This document shows, piece after piece, positions 1 through 7,582 of a DNA stretch of 41,208 bases (the first letter of the stretch is position 1; each line of letters starts with the position of its first letter). Source of the DNA: an uncultured Eggerthellaceae bacterium (GTDB taxonomy: Bacteria; Actinomycetota; Coriobacteriia; Coriobacteriales; Eggerthellaceae); assembly GCA_910588095.1 (NCBI GenBank), contig CAJUQH010000006.1, positions 1 through 41,208 on the forward strand. Reading direction: 5' to 3'. The notes beneath the pieces were generated by a model, which worked only from the letters and a program-made list of their open reading frames with translations, had not been told where the DNA came from and did no database searches. Made by a program: the position numbers and the translations under genes.

Positions 1-1
1 G

Positions 2-3000
2 GAAGGCTCGCCTGTAGCCCCGATGCTTGCATCGGGGTTGGTTGGCAAGCCAAACAGCTTCATCAACTCCGATGTCACTCTTGACAGCGAGCCTGTCATC
101 GGCTCCTTCACGGTCGAGGGCCTCACCTATGCTGTCATCGACGAATCCCATGTAGAGCTCGTCGGCGTCTCGGAGGCTGATGCCGGGACCCTCATGCTCC
201 CTGAATCCGTTGCCTATGCGGACTCGGAATACACCCTCTCCTCCATAGCCCCCTACGCCTTCTACCTCTCGGGCGTGACTGGCGTCGAGCTGCCTGCGAG
301 CGTGTCCGACGTGGACGACCGCGCGTTCCGCTCGAGCGACGTGGCGAACGTCACCGTCGCCGAGGACAACCAAACCTATTCCTCATTCGATGGCGCGCTC
401 TACAGCGCCGACAAGACCCGCCTCCTGCTCATTCCCGAGGGCAGGGTGGGCGCCGTCCTCCTTCCTAGGGAAGCGGAGGTGGCAGACCCTGGCAAGTTCT
501 CGCATTGCTCGCTGGTGGATGCCATCTCCGTGGAGGACGGCGCAGCATTCGCCTCGGAGAATGGTCTTCTCTATACATCCGACCTCACGACCCTGCTCCG
601 CGTCCCAGTCGGAGCCACTGAGGTCACCATCCGCGAGGGCTGCACCACCATAGCCGCCGGCGCCCTCGAAGCCTGCGCGAAGCTCGCGACCATCAACGCG
701 CCCGCATCGGTCGCCTCCATCAGCCCTGATGTCTTCCACGCGATACCTACCGTGAGCCTGCCCGCCGCCTCCCTCACAGAGAGTGCCCCGCAGCTCACCG
801 CCATGGTCGCTCTCTCAACGACCGACGACGACCTTCCCGAATCGAATCCGTCGGCTATTGCGGTTGGCCTACCCGCGGGAGCAGATGGCTCTCTATGGGA
901 AGCAACTGGCTTTACTGTCGTTGTCCTCGATTCTCAAAACGCATCAAATGAGACGGAAAGCGCCATCGATACTCAAACTGCAAGCTCGTACTATAGCTGG
1001 AGCACGGCTTATGCACGTTCCAGCGTGGATTGCGAATGGTGGGAGAGGCGCACGGCAACACCATATGACCCGAGCGCCACTCCTGGCATTCATGTGAGTA
1101 CGACATACAACGGTTATTGGTATCGGGAGGCATTGCATCGCACAAACCGATGGGAGAAGACCCAGTATGGCTGGCGCTTATGGCTCTACAACTCAACCTC
1201 AACGCAGTATTTCTGCTTTTTCCGTCATTACGGTGAATGGTGCTCTGCTGTCAGCTCTACGCCTACGGGTACGCCGATTACGGGAACGACGGACGTTAGT
1301 GGGCCTATGTATCTCCACTTCAATACCGTGGCTCGTTGGAATGTAAATGGTGGCTATTGGGCTAAAGATGATGGCTCCTACGACACAGAAAGCCAGAAGA
1401 TAGATACTCGCTTCGGAGACTATGACCAGCCCCATACGGTCTCTGGTCCCGAAGGTGCCACGCCACAAAAGGAAGGGCATGTGTTCGTCGGGTGGTCCAC
1501 GAGCAAGGACGCAGATTTCGACAGCTCTGCTGTGATGAAATCGGTCACGCTTTCGACCAGCACGACCTATTACGCCATATGGCGCCCCGATTACCATATA
1601 TCATTCGATACGTCCTCAGAGCCGAAAGATGAGGAGTACATAGGTGAAACTAAGCCCGAAGAAGTCATCACTGGAACCGAAGTCAACGCTGGCGAGAAGG
1701 TCGAGATAAGCAATCCTTCCCGCCCAGGCTACGTATTCCAAGGCTGGACCATCCCGAATGCCGATGGCGAGCACGCCCTCGACCAAGACCTCGTCTACTC
1801 AGAAGGGGAGGGCGATGACAAGAAGTGGTACGTAGACGCCTCCAAGCTGCCTGACTATTACGAACAGCTCAAGAACGAGGAAGGCAAGATAGAGCTCACA
1901 GCCCGCTGGACCTCTGTCATCAGCGTAGATGTGCCAAGCTCTGCCACCTTCTACTACGACCTCGTCACCGACCAATCTGCAGAAGCCCACGAGGCTGCCT
2001 TGTCAGGCACCACCTCCTTCAGCTCCAAGAGCCAGGTGGACTTGCGCATATGCGGCCTCGAATCGAAGAAGGCGGCAGGAGCGGACAGCCTGTTCTCAAG
2101 CGGAGCCGACTCCGCCCTCCTGTCGGTGTATCCGGCACCGAACGACAAGGCGCAGACCATGGAAGGCGCCCAGCAAGGCCCGGCGGGCGCGAAGCCAGCC
2201 ACCGCAGTGGACTTCTCCCTCGATGACGTCGTGCTCGAGCGAGCCTTCACGAAGGAAGACGCCGATGCCTACAAGATACCGGCAGGCGATGGCCTCACGT
2301 TAGCCTACCGCTTGAACCTGAGCGACGCCGCCAAGCTCGACTACGACAAGATACTCGCCATGGCAGAAGACGACGAGGCGTCGCTTGCGAGTCTGACGTA
2401 TACCTTCACAGCGAACGCCGACCTCTATTGTTTCTGGACGCTCGACGATGACGGCACGAAGCGAACCGTGGCTGAGATAAAGGCTGACGCTGAGAAGATA
2501 GCGGCAGGGGACACGGTCACTGCCGACAAGTACACCGCCTGGATGAACGCCGACCATCGCTTCTATGTGAAGTGGTACGACCAGGGAATGTATGAGCTCG
2601 AAGGCGGCCTTGCCCAAGGCAAGTACTCGACCTACGAAGCCCGCATCATCGGCCTGAATCATGACGACAAGTCTGATGGCTCCGGCAAAGCGGGCATCAC
2701 GTTCCAGCTCGTTGGCCTGCTCAAAGCCAACTATCGCATGGGGCAGTCTGGGGTGGGCAGCAATTGGATGCGCTCAGAGGCTCGGGCCAATATGAATCCT
2801 GATCATCTTACAGAAGGTGTCAGCGTGGACGGGACGGACACCAATGCCGTTTGGGCACAAGTGCCGTTCATGCTTCAGAACAGCATAGAGACTGTGCGGA
2901 AGCGCTCGACATCTACTATGGCGAATTACAATGCTGGCGTAATCGCGACCGATGACAGGTTATTCTCGCTCAGTGTTCCGGAAGTGTATACCCATGCGTC

Positions 3001-3304
3001 TTATGCCCCTTATACGCAGCTTTTCACGACTACGGCGCGAGAGGGGAATACCTACGACTACTATCAACAGTTCGGTTATTGCGCATGTGTCAGCATGGGA
3101 AATGTGAACCACGGCTCTATTGCGAACGGTGACGGCTCCCAATGGTTGAGGACAGTTTCGAATAGTAGCAACAATCGATACGAGACGGTTATCAAGAACG
3201 GCTCCACATGGGATCGTCCAGCATACAGCTCGATTTCTAACGAGAGCAGTTCTGCCCTGCAGGTTTATGGTCGCCATAGCCTCTCGCCGGCATTCTGCTT
3301 GTAA
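2..3304 (+). CDS. Large surface protein: BspA-type leucine-rich repeats, InlB B-repeats, C-terminal DUF6273 (5'-partial)
   Basis: The frame is open to the left edge of the window and no signal peptide follows the first ATG (23), so the N-terminus is probably outside the window. Roughly residues 25-240 have the pattern of BspA-like LRR_5 repeats (IAPYAF, ELPASV, IREGCTTIAAGAL). Two Listeria-Bacteroides/InlB B-type repeats follow, around residues 480-640 (EGHVFVGWSTSKDADF...YYAIW and RPGYVFQGWTIP...LTARW). The C-terminal 190 residues look like DUF6273 (GITFQLVGL, NWMRSEARANMN, a terminal LSPAFCL). Proteins of this build are common as exported surface proteins in Eggerthellaceae and probably serve in adhesion. 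No LPXTG motif or C-terminal membrane anchor is visible, so attachment would have to involve the missing N-terminus or another route. Family calls are from memory. Confidence 0.8.
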   Translation, partial: EGSPVAPMLASGLVGKPNSFINSDVTLDSEPVIGSFTVEGLTYAVIDESHVELVGVSEADAGTLMLPESVAYADSEYTLSSIAPYAFYLSGVTGVELPASVSDVDDRAFRSSDVANVTVAEDNQTYSSFDGALYSADKTRLLLIPEGRVGAVLLPREAEVADPGKFSHCSLVDAISVEDGAAFASENGLLYTSDLTTLLRVPVGATEVTIREGCTTIAAGALEACAKLATINAPASVASISPDVFHAIPTVSLPAASLTESAPQLTAMVALSTTDDDLPESNPSAIAVGLPAGADGSLWEATGFTVVVLDSQNASNETESAIDTQTASSYYSWSTAYARSSVDCEWWERRTATPYDPSATPGIHVSTTYNGYWYREALHRTNRWEKTQYGWRLWLYNSTSTQYFCFFRHYGEWCSAVSSTPTGTPITGTTDVSGPMYLHFNTVARWNVNGGYWAKDDGSYDTESQKIDTRFGDYDQPHTVSGPEGATPQKEGHVFVGWSTSKDADFDSSAVMKSVTLSTSTTYYAIWRPDYHISFDTSSEPKDEEYIGETKPEEVITGTEVNAGEKVEISNPSRPGYVFQGWTIPNADGEHALDQDLVYSEGEGDDKKWYVDASKLPDYYEQLKNEEGKIELTARWTSVISVDVPSSATFYYDLVTDQSAEAHEAALSGTTSFSSKSQVDLRICGLESKKAAGADSLFSSGADSALLSVYPAPNDKAQTMEGAQQGPAGAKPATAVDFSLDDVVLERAFTKEDADAYKIPAGDGLTLAYRLNLSDAAKLDYDKILAMAEDDEASLASLTYTFTANADLYCFWTLDDDGTKRTVAEIKADAEKIAAGDTVTADKYTAWMNADHRFYVKWYDQGMYELEGGLAQGKYSTYEARIIGLNHDDKSDGSGKAGITFQLVGLLKANYRMGQSGVGSNWMRSEARANMNPDHLTEGVSVDGTDTNAVWAQVPFMLQNSIETVRKRSTSTMANYNAGVIATDDRLFSLSVPEVYTHASYAPYTQLFTTTAREGNTYDYYQQFGYCACVSMGNVNHGSIANGDGSQWLRTVSNSSNNRYETVIKNGSTWDRPAYSSISNESSSALQVYGRHSLSPAFCL
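18..37 (+). other. Perfect 8-bp hairpin at the window's left edge
   Basis: CCCCGATG and CATCGGGG pair perfectly around a CTTG loop, followed by TTGGTTGG. This looks like a terminator stem, yet it contains the first ATG of the surface-protein frame. It may end an upstream gene, mark a truncation point, or simply be coding sequence. Only one base of a T-tract consensus is met directly after the stem pair TT. Confidence 0.4.
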
Positions 3305-3343
3305 TGCAAGGACGGACTCGAACAGCCCTCTATTCGCGGCGAG

Positions 3344-3495
3344 CGGCGCCAGGCATGGGCGCGAGGGCGACTCGTGACAGCGCTCCTGCTTTCAGCGAGC
3401 GAAGCGAGTGCATATGAAAGCTGAAACGAGCGAGCGCAGTGGCCCGCAAGGGCCGCAAGCGGAGCGTGGAGCCCGAGCACCAATGCCTGGCGCCG
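3344..3495. repeat. Palindromic intergenic element with 13-bp inverted termini
   Basis: Perfect inverted ends CGGCGCCAGGCAT (3344-3356) and ATGCCTGGCGCCG (3483-3495) bracket nested stems: GCTTTCA/TGAAAGC (about 3389-3422) and GGCCC-GCAA-GGGCC (3441-3454). No convincing protein fits here. The architecture is that of a dispersed intergenic repeat (REP/MITE-like) or a structured RNA. It lies between the convergent surface-protein and radical SAM genes, inside the gene-free stretch 3305-3628. Confidence 0.5.
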
Positions 3496-3513
3496 TATCG
3501 AAGATAAGGTGTC

Positions 3514-3534
3514 GCGGAAGCTGGACGCTTCCGC
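3514..3534. terminator. Hairpin between convergent genes, possible bidirectional terminator
   Basis: GCGGAAGC (3514-3521) and GCTTCCGC (3527-3534) form a perfect 8-bp stem with a 5-nt loop. It is flanked by AAGG on the left and TCCCCTTATT on the right, so a short T-rich stretch follows on both strands. It lies downstream of the surface protein (+) and of the radical SAM gene (-). Confidence 0.5.
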
Positions 3535-3544
3535 TCCCCTTATT

Positions 3545-3585
3545 GAATTCTTCGACTCTGCGCTACGCGCTTCGCTCAGAATGAC
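3545..3585. repeat. Short dispersed-repeat-like sequence (GTCATTCTGAGCG core)
   Basis: Read on the minus strand, this begins GTCATTCTGAGCGAAGCG and ends GAAGAATTC. From memory, this resembles a short intergenic repeat with a GTCATTCTGAGCG core found in many unrelated bacterial genomes. Only one copy is seen in this window. Confidence 0.4.
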
Positions 3586-3628
3586 GAAAAGCCTGACATG
3601 AACAGTGCTACGTCCCCTGCTCACGCCG

Positions 3629-4696
3629 CTAGAACTCGGGGATGAAGCTCTCCAAGGCGGTGCCGCCCTGCTGGTAGTAGTAATCGTCGATGCCAAGGCT
3701 GTCGGCGAAGTCGAGCAGCTCCTCGTATTCCGTCTCGGTCACCGTGCGTGCCAGCTCGGGGTGCTGTGCCAGCACCGCGCGAGCCTGCGCATCGCCTTGG
3801 TCGGCACGAGTGGCCAGCACAGGCGTGTACTGGTTCATGAGCGAAAGGCGCACCGCGCTGCCCAGCTCATCATGGACGAGCGCCACCACGCGCTTGGAAT
3901 CGTCCAGATGCCCCGGCAGCAGCAAATGGCGCACCACCACCCCGCCCACGAGGCGCTCCTGCCCATCGTATTCGTCGAAGCGCACGGGACCCGCCTCCTC
4001 TACCATGGCATGCAGCGCCGCAAGCGCCCGCTTGGGGTAGTCGCCCGCCCCCGAAAGCGCCAGCGCCAGCCGCCCATCGGCGTACTTGAAGTCGGCAAGG
4101 TAGGCATCCACCGTACCCCGGTTCTCCCGCACAGCCCGCACCGTCTCGTAGCCGCTCGTGTTCCACAGCACCGGAAGGCACAGCCCCTCGGCCCGCGCCA
4201 AGGCCACGGCCCGGCGCAGCGTAGGTGCGTAATGGGTAGGCGTCACCAGGTTGATGTTCAGCGCCCCTTGGGCTTGCAGGTCGAGGCAGAAGCCCGCTAT
4301 CTGCTCCGGCGTAGCCGGGGCTCCCCCTCCCCCGCGCGCGATGGCGGCATTCTGGCAATAGGAGCAGCCCAGCGTGCAGAAGGAAAGGAAGATGATGCCG
4401 CTGCCCGCCTGGCCGCTGATGGGCGGCTCCTCCCAATGGTGCAGCGCCGCCCGCGCCACGAAGGCGCGCTCGGGCGCCGCGCAGGCGCCCACCTCGCCGG
4501 CGATGCGGTCGGCCCCGCAACCCCGCGGGCACAGCGCGCAGCAGCGGTAGGGCGCCCGCCAGCCGTCGGCGGCGCCGGGCGCTTCCCCAGCGCCTTCCGC
4601 ACAGCCGTTTGCGGCAAAGCCCGCCGCGCCAGCCGCCCCGGCAGTCCAGCCGCCTGATGCCCAGCCGCTAGTTGGACGAGTAGCCGAACCCGGCAT
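3629..4696 (-). CDS. Radical SAM protein, PflA-like (COG1313 type)
   Basis: The protein has a canonical radical SAM cluster motif CTLGCSYCQN (cysteines near residues 107, 111 and 114 from the chosen start). It is preceded by a Cys-rich segment CCALCPRGCG (52-61), as in COG1313 'putative pyruvate formate-lyase activating enzyme' proteins. It should bind [4Fe-4S] and SAM and generate a 5'-deoxyadenosyl radical; the substrate is unknown. The later motifs LVTPTHYAP, LWNTSGYE and LADFKYAD fit the family. The start is uncertain. ATG at 4696 overlaps the upstream gene by 29 bp. An ATG at 4759 has a better ribosome site (GAGGG) but overlaps by 92 bp and encodes a low-complexity Met/Thr leader. It is the last gene of a long minus-strand train. 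No glycyl-radical partner is present nearby. Confidence 0.82.
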   Translation of the reverse strand: MPGSATRPTSGWASGGWTAGAAGAAGFAANGCAEGAGEAPGAADGWRAPYRCCALCPRGCGADRIAGEVGACAAPERAFVARAALHHWEEPPISGQAGSGIIFLSFCTLGCSYCQNAAIARGGGGAPATPEQIAGFCLDLQAQGALNINLVTPTHYAPTLRRAVALARAEGLCLPVLWNTSGYETVRAVRENRGTVDAYLADFKYADGRLALALSGAGDYPKRALAALHAMVEEAGPVRFDEYDGQERLVGGVVVRHLLLPGHLDDSKRVVALVHDELGSAVRLSLMNQYTPVLATRADQGDAQARAVLAQHPELARTVTETEYEELLDFADSLGIDDYYYQQGGTALESFIPEF

Positions 4697-5630
4697 CGTA
4701 GCCATCATCGTCATCGAAGCCGTCGTAGGCATCCCAGTCGTCATCGTCGCCTTCGCCATGATCGTGACCCTCGGCGTACAGCTGCTCGGCGCGGGCCCAG
4801 TCGAGGCCGGCCGCCGCGCCCGCCGCCTCGTCGCCGTAGACCAAGGCCAGCGCAGCTAGCGCCTTGTCGGCCCCGCCGATGACGCACAGCAGCTCAAGCA
4901 GGTGCAGCGCCGCCTCGGCCTGGGGCATGATGAGCTCGGCGTCGTCGGCGCCCATGATGGCCGAGGCCAGCCCTGCCATGAGCATCTCGGCGGTGTAGTC
5001 GCCCTCGAAGCGCCCCTCGGCCACCGCCTCGATGATGCGCGCCGCCGAGACGCTCACCATCTCGAGCGCGGCCTCATCCACGCCGGCCCCCGCCGCGCTG
5101 CGCTTCTGCGCACGGTACAGCGCGTCGGCCTCGATGACCGACACGAAGTACGCCGTCGCCTGCAGCGTGCAGGCTGCCCGCAGCAGCTGGCCCGAGCCTG
5201 GCGTGCCCACGCGACGCACGCTGCCGCACAGCGCCTCCAGGAACTCCACGGCCAGCGGTTGCTCCTGCTCGTCGGCCATGAAGCACAGCAGGTTATCGCG
5301 GCCCAGGGCGTCGCTCGCGGTCATGTCGCGCACCACGAAGGGCGCCTCCACCATCACGCGGTCGCTCACGGTGGCCACGGCGTTCATCTCGCGGGCGAAG
5401 CTGGGCGTCGTGGGGCTCAGGTCCAGCAGCACGGCCCCTTCCGGGGCGTTCTGGATGATGCCTTCCTCGCCGAAGTACAGGTCTTCCAGGTGCGTGGTGC
5501 TCGTGCAGAACGACACCACCAGCTCGACCTCGGCCCCATCAGCCGCAGCCGTGAAGCCAGCCGCCTCCAGGCGCGGCTCCACCGCGCGCAGGAAGCCCTC
5601 GTTGCCGTGGTAGCGGTAGGCGCAGCCCAT
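4668..5630 (-). CDS. Degenerate 3-hydroxyisobutyrate dehydrogenase-like protein with acidic tail
   Basis: Of 320 residues, the middle resembles the 6-phosphogluconate/3-hydroxyisobutyrate dehydrogenase superfamily (LLDLSPTTPSFAREM, VEAPFVVRDMTASDAL, then a helical C-terminal region starting GSGQLLRAACT). Key features are missing. The N-terminal Rossmann loop reads MGCAYRYHGNEG instead of GxGxxG, and the family's catalytic lysine after GxxxK appears as Arg (GQLLRAA). The protein ends in a His/Asp-rich tail (GHDHGEGDDDDWDAYDG...). It therefore may bind no cofactor and act as a structural or regulatory homologue. ATG at 5630 lies 2 nt after the DegV stop, so it is co-translated. Upstream in-frame sequence only mirrors DegV and was excluded. 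Function is unknown. Confidence 0.72.
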   Translation of the reverse strand: MGCAYRYHGNEGFLRAVEPRLEAAGFTAAADGAEVELVVSFCTSTTHLEDLYFGEEGIIQNAPEGAVLLDLSPTTPSFAREMNAVATVSDRVMVEAPFVVRDMTASDALGRDNLLCFMADEQEQPLAVEFLEALCGSVRRVGTPGSGQLLRAACTLQATAYFVSVIEADALYRAQKRSAAGAGVDEAALEMVSVSAARIIEAVAEGRFEGDYTAEMLMAGLASAIMGADDAELIMPQAEAALHLLELLCVIGGADKALAALALVYGDEAAGAAAGLDWARAEQLYAEGHDHGEGDDDDWDAYDGFDDDDGYDAGFGYSSN

Positions 5631-5632
5631 GG

Positions 5633-6556
5633 CTACTCGCCGCCCTTCACGCGCTTGGCTATGCGATCGACCATGGAAAGGCTCTCGCGCTTGTCCTGGC
5701 CCCAGAACACCACGGCCAGCATGCCCGGGCCCACATGGCTGCCTATGACCGGCCCGATGCTGCCCTCGATGAACATGATGCCGTCGTCCACCTTCAGCAG
5801 CGCTTCCTTCAGCCGCTCGGCGTCCTTGGGGCAGTCGGCATTGCCCACCACCACGTACTTGGGCATGTCGGGCGCCACGTTCTTCTCGTAGCACGCGGCC
5901 AGCTGCTTGATGCCCTTCTTGCGACCGCGCGCCACGCCCACCAGCGAAAGCGACCCATCCTCGGCGATGTTCAGCAGCGGCTTCACGTCCAGCGCCGTGC
6001 CCGCCACCGCCACCGATGCCGGTATGCGGCCGCCGCGACGCAGGGCGTCCAGGTCCTCCACCATGAACTCCTCGTTGATGAAGTAGCGCGCCTCCGATGC
6101 CCAGTCGGCCAGCTCGGCGGCGGTCAGGCCCTTGTTGCGCTGGTTGATGGCCTCGGCCACCAGCAGGCCCTCGGCCACCGATGCCAGGTGCGTGTCGATG
6201 ACGTGCAGCTCGAAGCCCGGGTGCTCGGCCAGCACCTGGTCGCGCACGAGCATGGCCGCATCGTAGCTGCCCGACAGCGCCGACGAGAACGAAAGGTACA
6301 CCACGGGCACGCCGCGCTCGGCCGCTGCCGTGAACATGGCCGTCAGCGACGGCACCGAGAGCTGGGCCGTGCTGGGCTCGGCCCCGCCGCGCATGGCCTC
6401 GTAGAACTCATGGGCGGTGGAGGTCTGGAACAGGTCGTCCTCGAAGGTGCCGCCCTCCAGGATGTAGGGGAACTTCAGCAGGTGCACGCCCTCCTGCGCT
6501 ACCAGCTCGGACGGCAGGTCGCAGCAGGAGTCGATGATGAGGTCGCACTGGGGCAT
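5633..6556 (-). CDS. DegV family fatty-acid-binding protein (copy 1)
   Basis: This 307-residue protein is of normal length for the DegV family. Hallmarks are the N-terminal IIDSCCDLP, STAQLSVPS near residue 62, FSSALSGSYDAA, IDTHLASVAEGLL, the RGGRIP motif after LDAL, and a C-terminal SHVGPGMLAV. DegV/FakB proteins bind a fatty acid with its carboxylate held by Ser/Thr/His residues. In the FakA-FakB system they present it for phosphorylation. No fakA-like kinase gene is in this window, so a FakB role is not shown. A good ribosome site (AAGGAGA) precedes ATG 6556. The next gene starts 2 nt after its stop. Confidence 0.9.
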   Translation of the reverse strand: MPQCDLIIDSCCDLPSELVAQEGVHLLKFPYILEGGTFEDDLFQTSTAHEFYEAMRGGAEPSTAQLSVPSLTAMFTAAAERGVPVVYLSFSSALSGSYDAAMLVRDQVLAEHPGFELHVIDTHLASVAEGLLVAEAINQRNKGLTAAELADWASEARYFINEEFMVEDLDALRRGGRIPASVAVAGTALDVKPLLNIAEDGSLSLVGVARGRKKGIKQLAACYEKNVAPDMPKYVVVGNADCPKDAERLKEALLKVDDGIMFIEGSIGPVIGSHVGPGMLAVVFWGQDKRESLSMVDRIAKRVKGGE

Positions 6557-6609
6557 AGGGGTCTCCTTGTCTTGTCAGGTCAGCGGCTCGGCAGCGGGCG
6601 TCGCGGACA

Positions 6610-7521
6610 TCACACCGAGAAGACGAGCTCGGGGGCGTTCGCGCCCAGCTTGCCCGCTATGCTGTCCATGCACTCGTAGGCCACGCCCATGGCGGGCCCC
6701 ACGTGCACGCCGATGACGGGGCTGGCCGGCTGGACGCGCACCTCGTGGCCCACCAGCGGCTCTATGACGTCACGCGCCCAGGCCACGGCCGGCGCCTTGT
6801 CGCCGATGTAGTGCACGACGATGCGCTTCAGGCCGCCGCAGTGGGCCATGTCCTCCTTCAGGGTGTCCACTATCTTGTCGAGGGCGCGCTTGGTGGTGCG
6901 CACCTTGGCGAAGGTGACGGGCACCCCATCGGCCACCATGATGAGCGGCGTGATCTTCACCAGGCTGCCCAGCAGCGCCGCCACCGAGCCGATGCGCCCG
7001 CCCGCCTTCAGGAAGGCCAGGCTCTCGGGCGTGAACAGGAAGCGCGAGCTCTTGATGCCGTGCACCGCCGCAGCCACGCAGTCCTTCAGCGAGCCGCCCG
7101 CGTCGCGCGCGTCGCAGGCGTCCATCACGGCGAAGCCCTCGTCGCTGCAAGCGCTGGCCGAGTCCACCAGCGTGCACTCGAAGCCCAGGTTGCGCGACTT
7201 CACCGTGCGCGCCGCCCGCACCGCGCCGTCGTAGGTGCCGGAAAGCCGCGATGACAGGAACACGCCCAGCACGGCACGGCCCGCCTCGGCCGCCTTCTCG
7301 AACATGGCCTCCAGCTCGTGCTGCGAAGGCTGGCTCGACGTGGGCACGTTGTCTATCATGCCGCCGATGCCCTCGTAGAACCGGTCGATGTCCATGTCGG
7401 CCTCGCGATGCTCCACGCCGTCATGGCGCACGAACAGCGAAGCCACCTCGATGTCGCGCTCGCGGGCCAGCTCAGGCGGCACGTAGGCCACCGAATCGGT
7501 GATTATCTGGATGCCTCTCAT
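6610..7521 (-). CDS. DegV family fatty-acid-binding protein (copy 2)
   Basis: This is a second DegV paralogue, about 303 residues, 53 nt upstream of the first. Motifs are IQIITDSVAYVPPEL, PTSSQPS (the classical TSQPS lipid-binding loop, better conserved than in copy 1), LSSRLSGTYDGA, VDSASACSDEGF, LKAGGRIG and IGVHVGPAMGVAY. The start was placed at ATG 7521 because GGAGG lies 6-7 nt upstream; an in-frame start 27 nt further upstream has no such support. The two copies are clearly diverged, which suggests different ligand preference. A hairpin in the 61-nt gap to pncB may separate it partly from the upstream genes. Confidence 0.9.
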   Translation of the reverse strand: MRGIQIITDSVAYVPPELARERDIEVASLFVRHDGVEHREADMDIDRFYEGIGGMIDNVPTSSQPSQHELEAMFEKAAEAGRAVLGVFLSSRLSGTYDGAVRAARTVKSRNLGFECTLVDSASACSDEGFAVMDACDARDAGGSLKDCVAAAVHGIKSSRFLFTPESLAFLKAGGRIGSVAALLGSLVKITPLIMVADGVPVTFAKVRTTKRALDKIVDTLKEDMAHCGGLKRIVVHYIGDKAPAVAWARDVIEPLVGHEVRVQPASPVIGVHVGPAMGVAYECMDSIAGKLGANAPELVFSV

Positions 7522-7555
7522 GTCACGCCTCCATCTTCCGACGCTCATGCTTCGG

Positions 7556-7575
7556 GGAGCGCCGTCGGGCGCCCC
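7556..7575 (-). terminator. GC-rich hairpin between pncB and degV copy 2
   Basis: On the minus strand, GGGGCGCC and GGCGCTCC pair (one G-U) around CGAC. No U-tract follows (GAAGCATGAG), so this could be an attenuating or processing stem rather than a full intrinsic terminator. Confidence 0.3.
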
Positions 7576-7582
7576 GCAAGCC

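Noticed and set aside
3265..3696. 143-codon minus-strand frame over the intergenic palindromes
   Set aside because: Low-complexity Ser/Arg/Ala translation with no motif. The DNA is explained better as a structured repeat.
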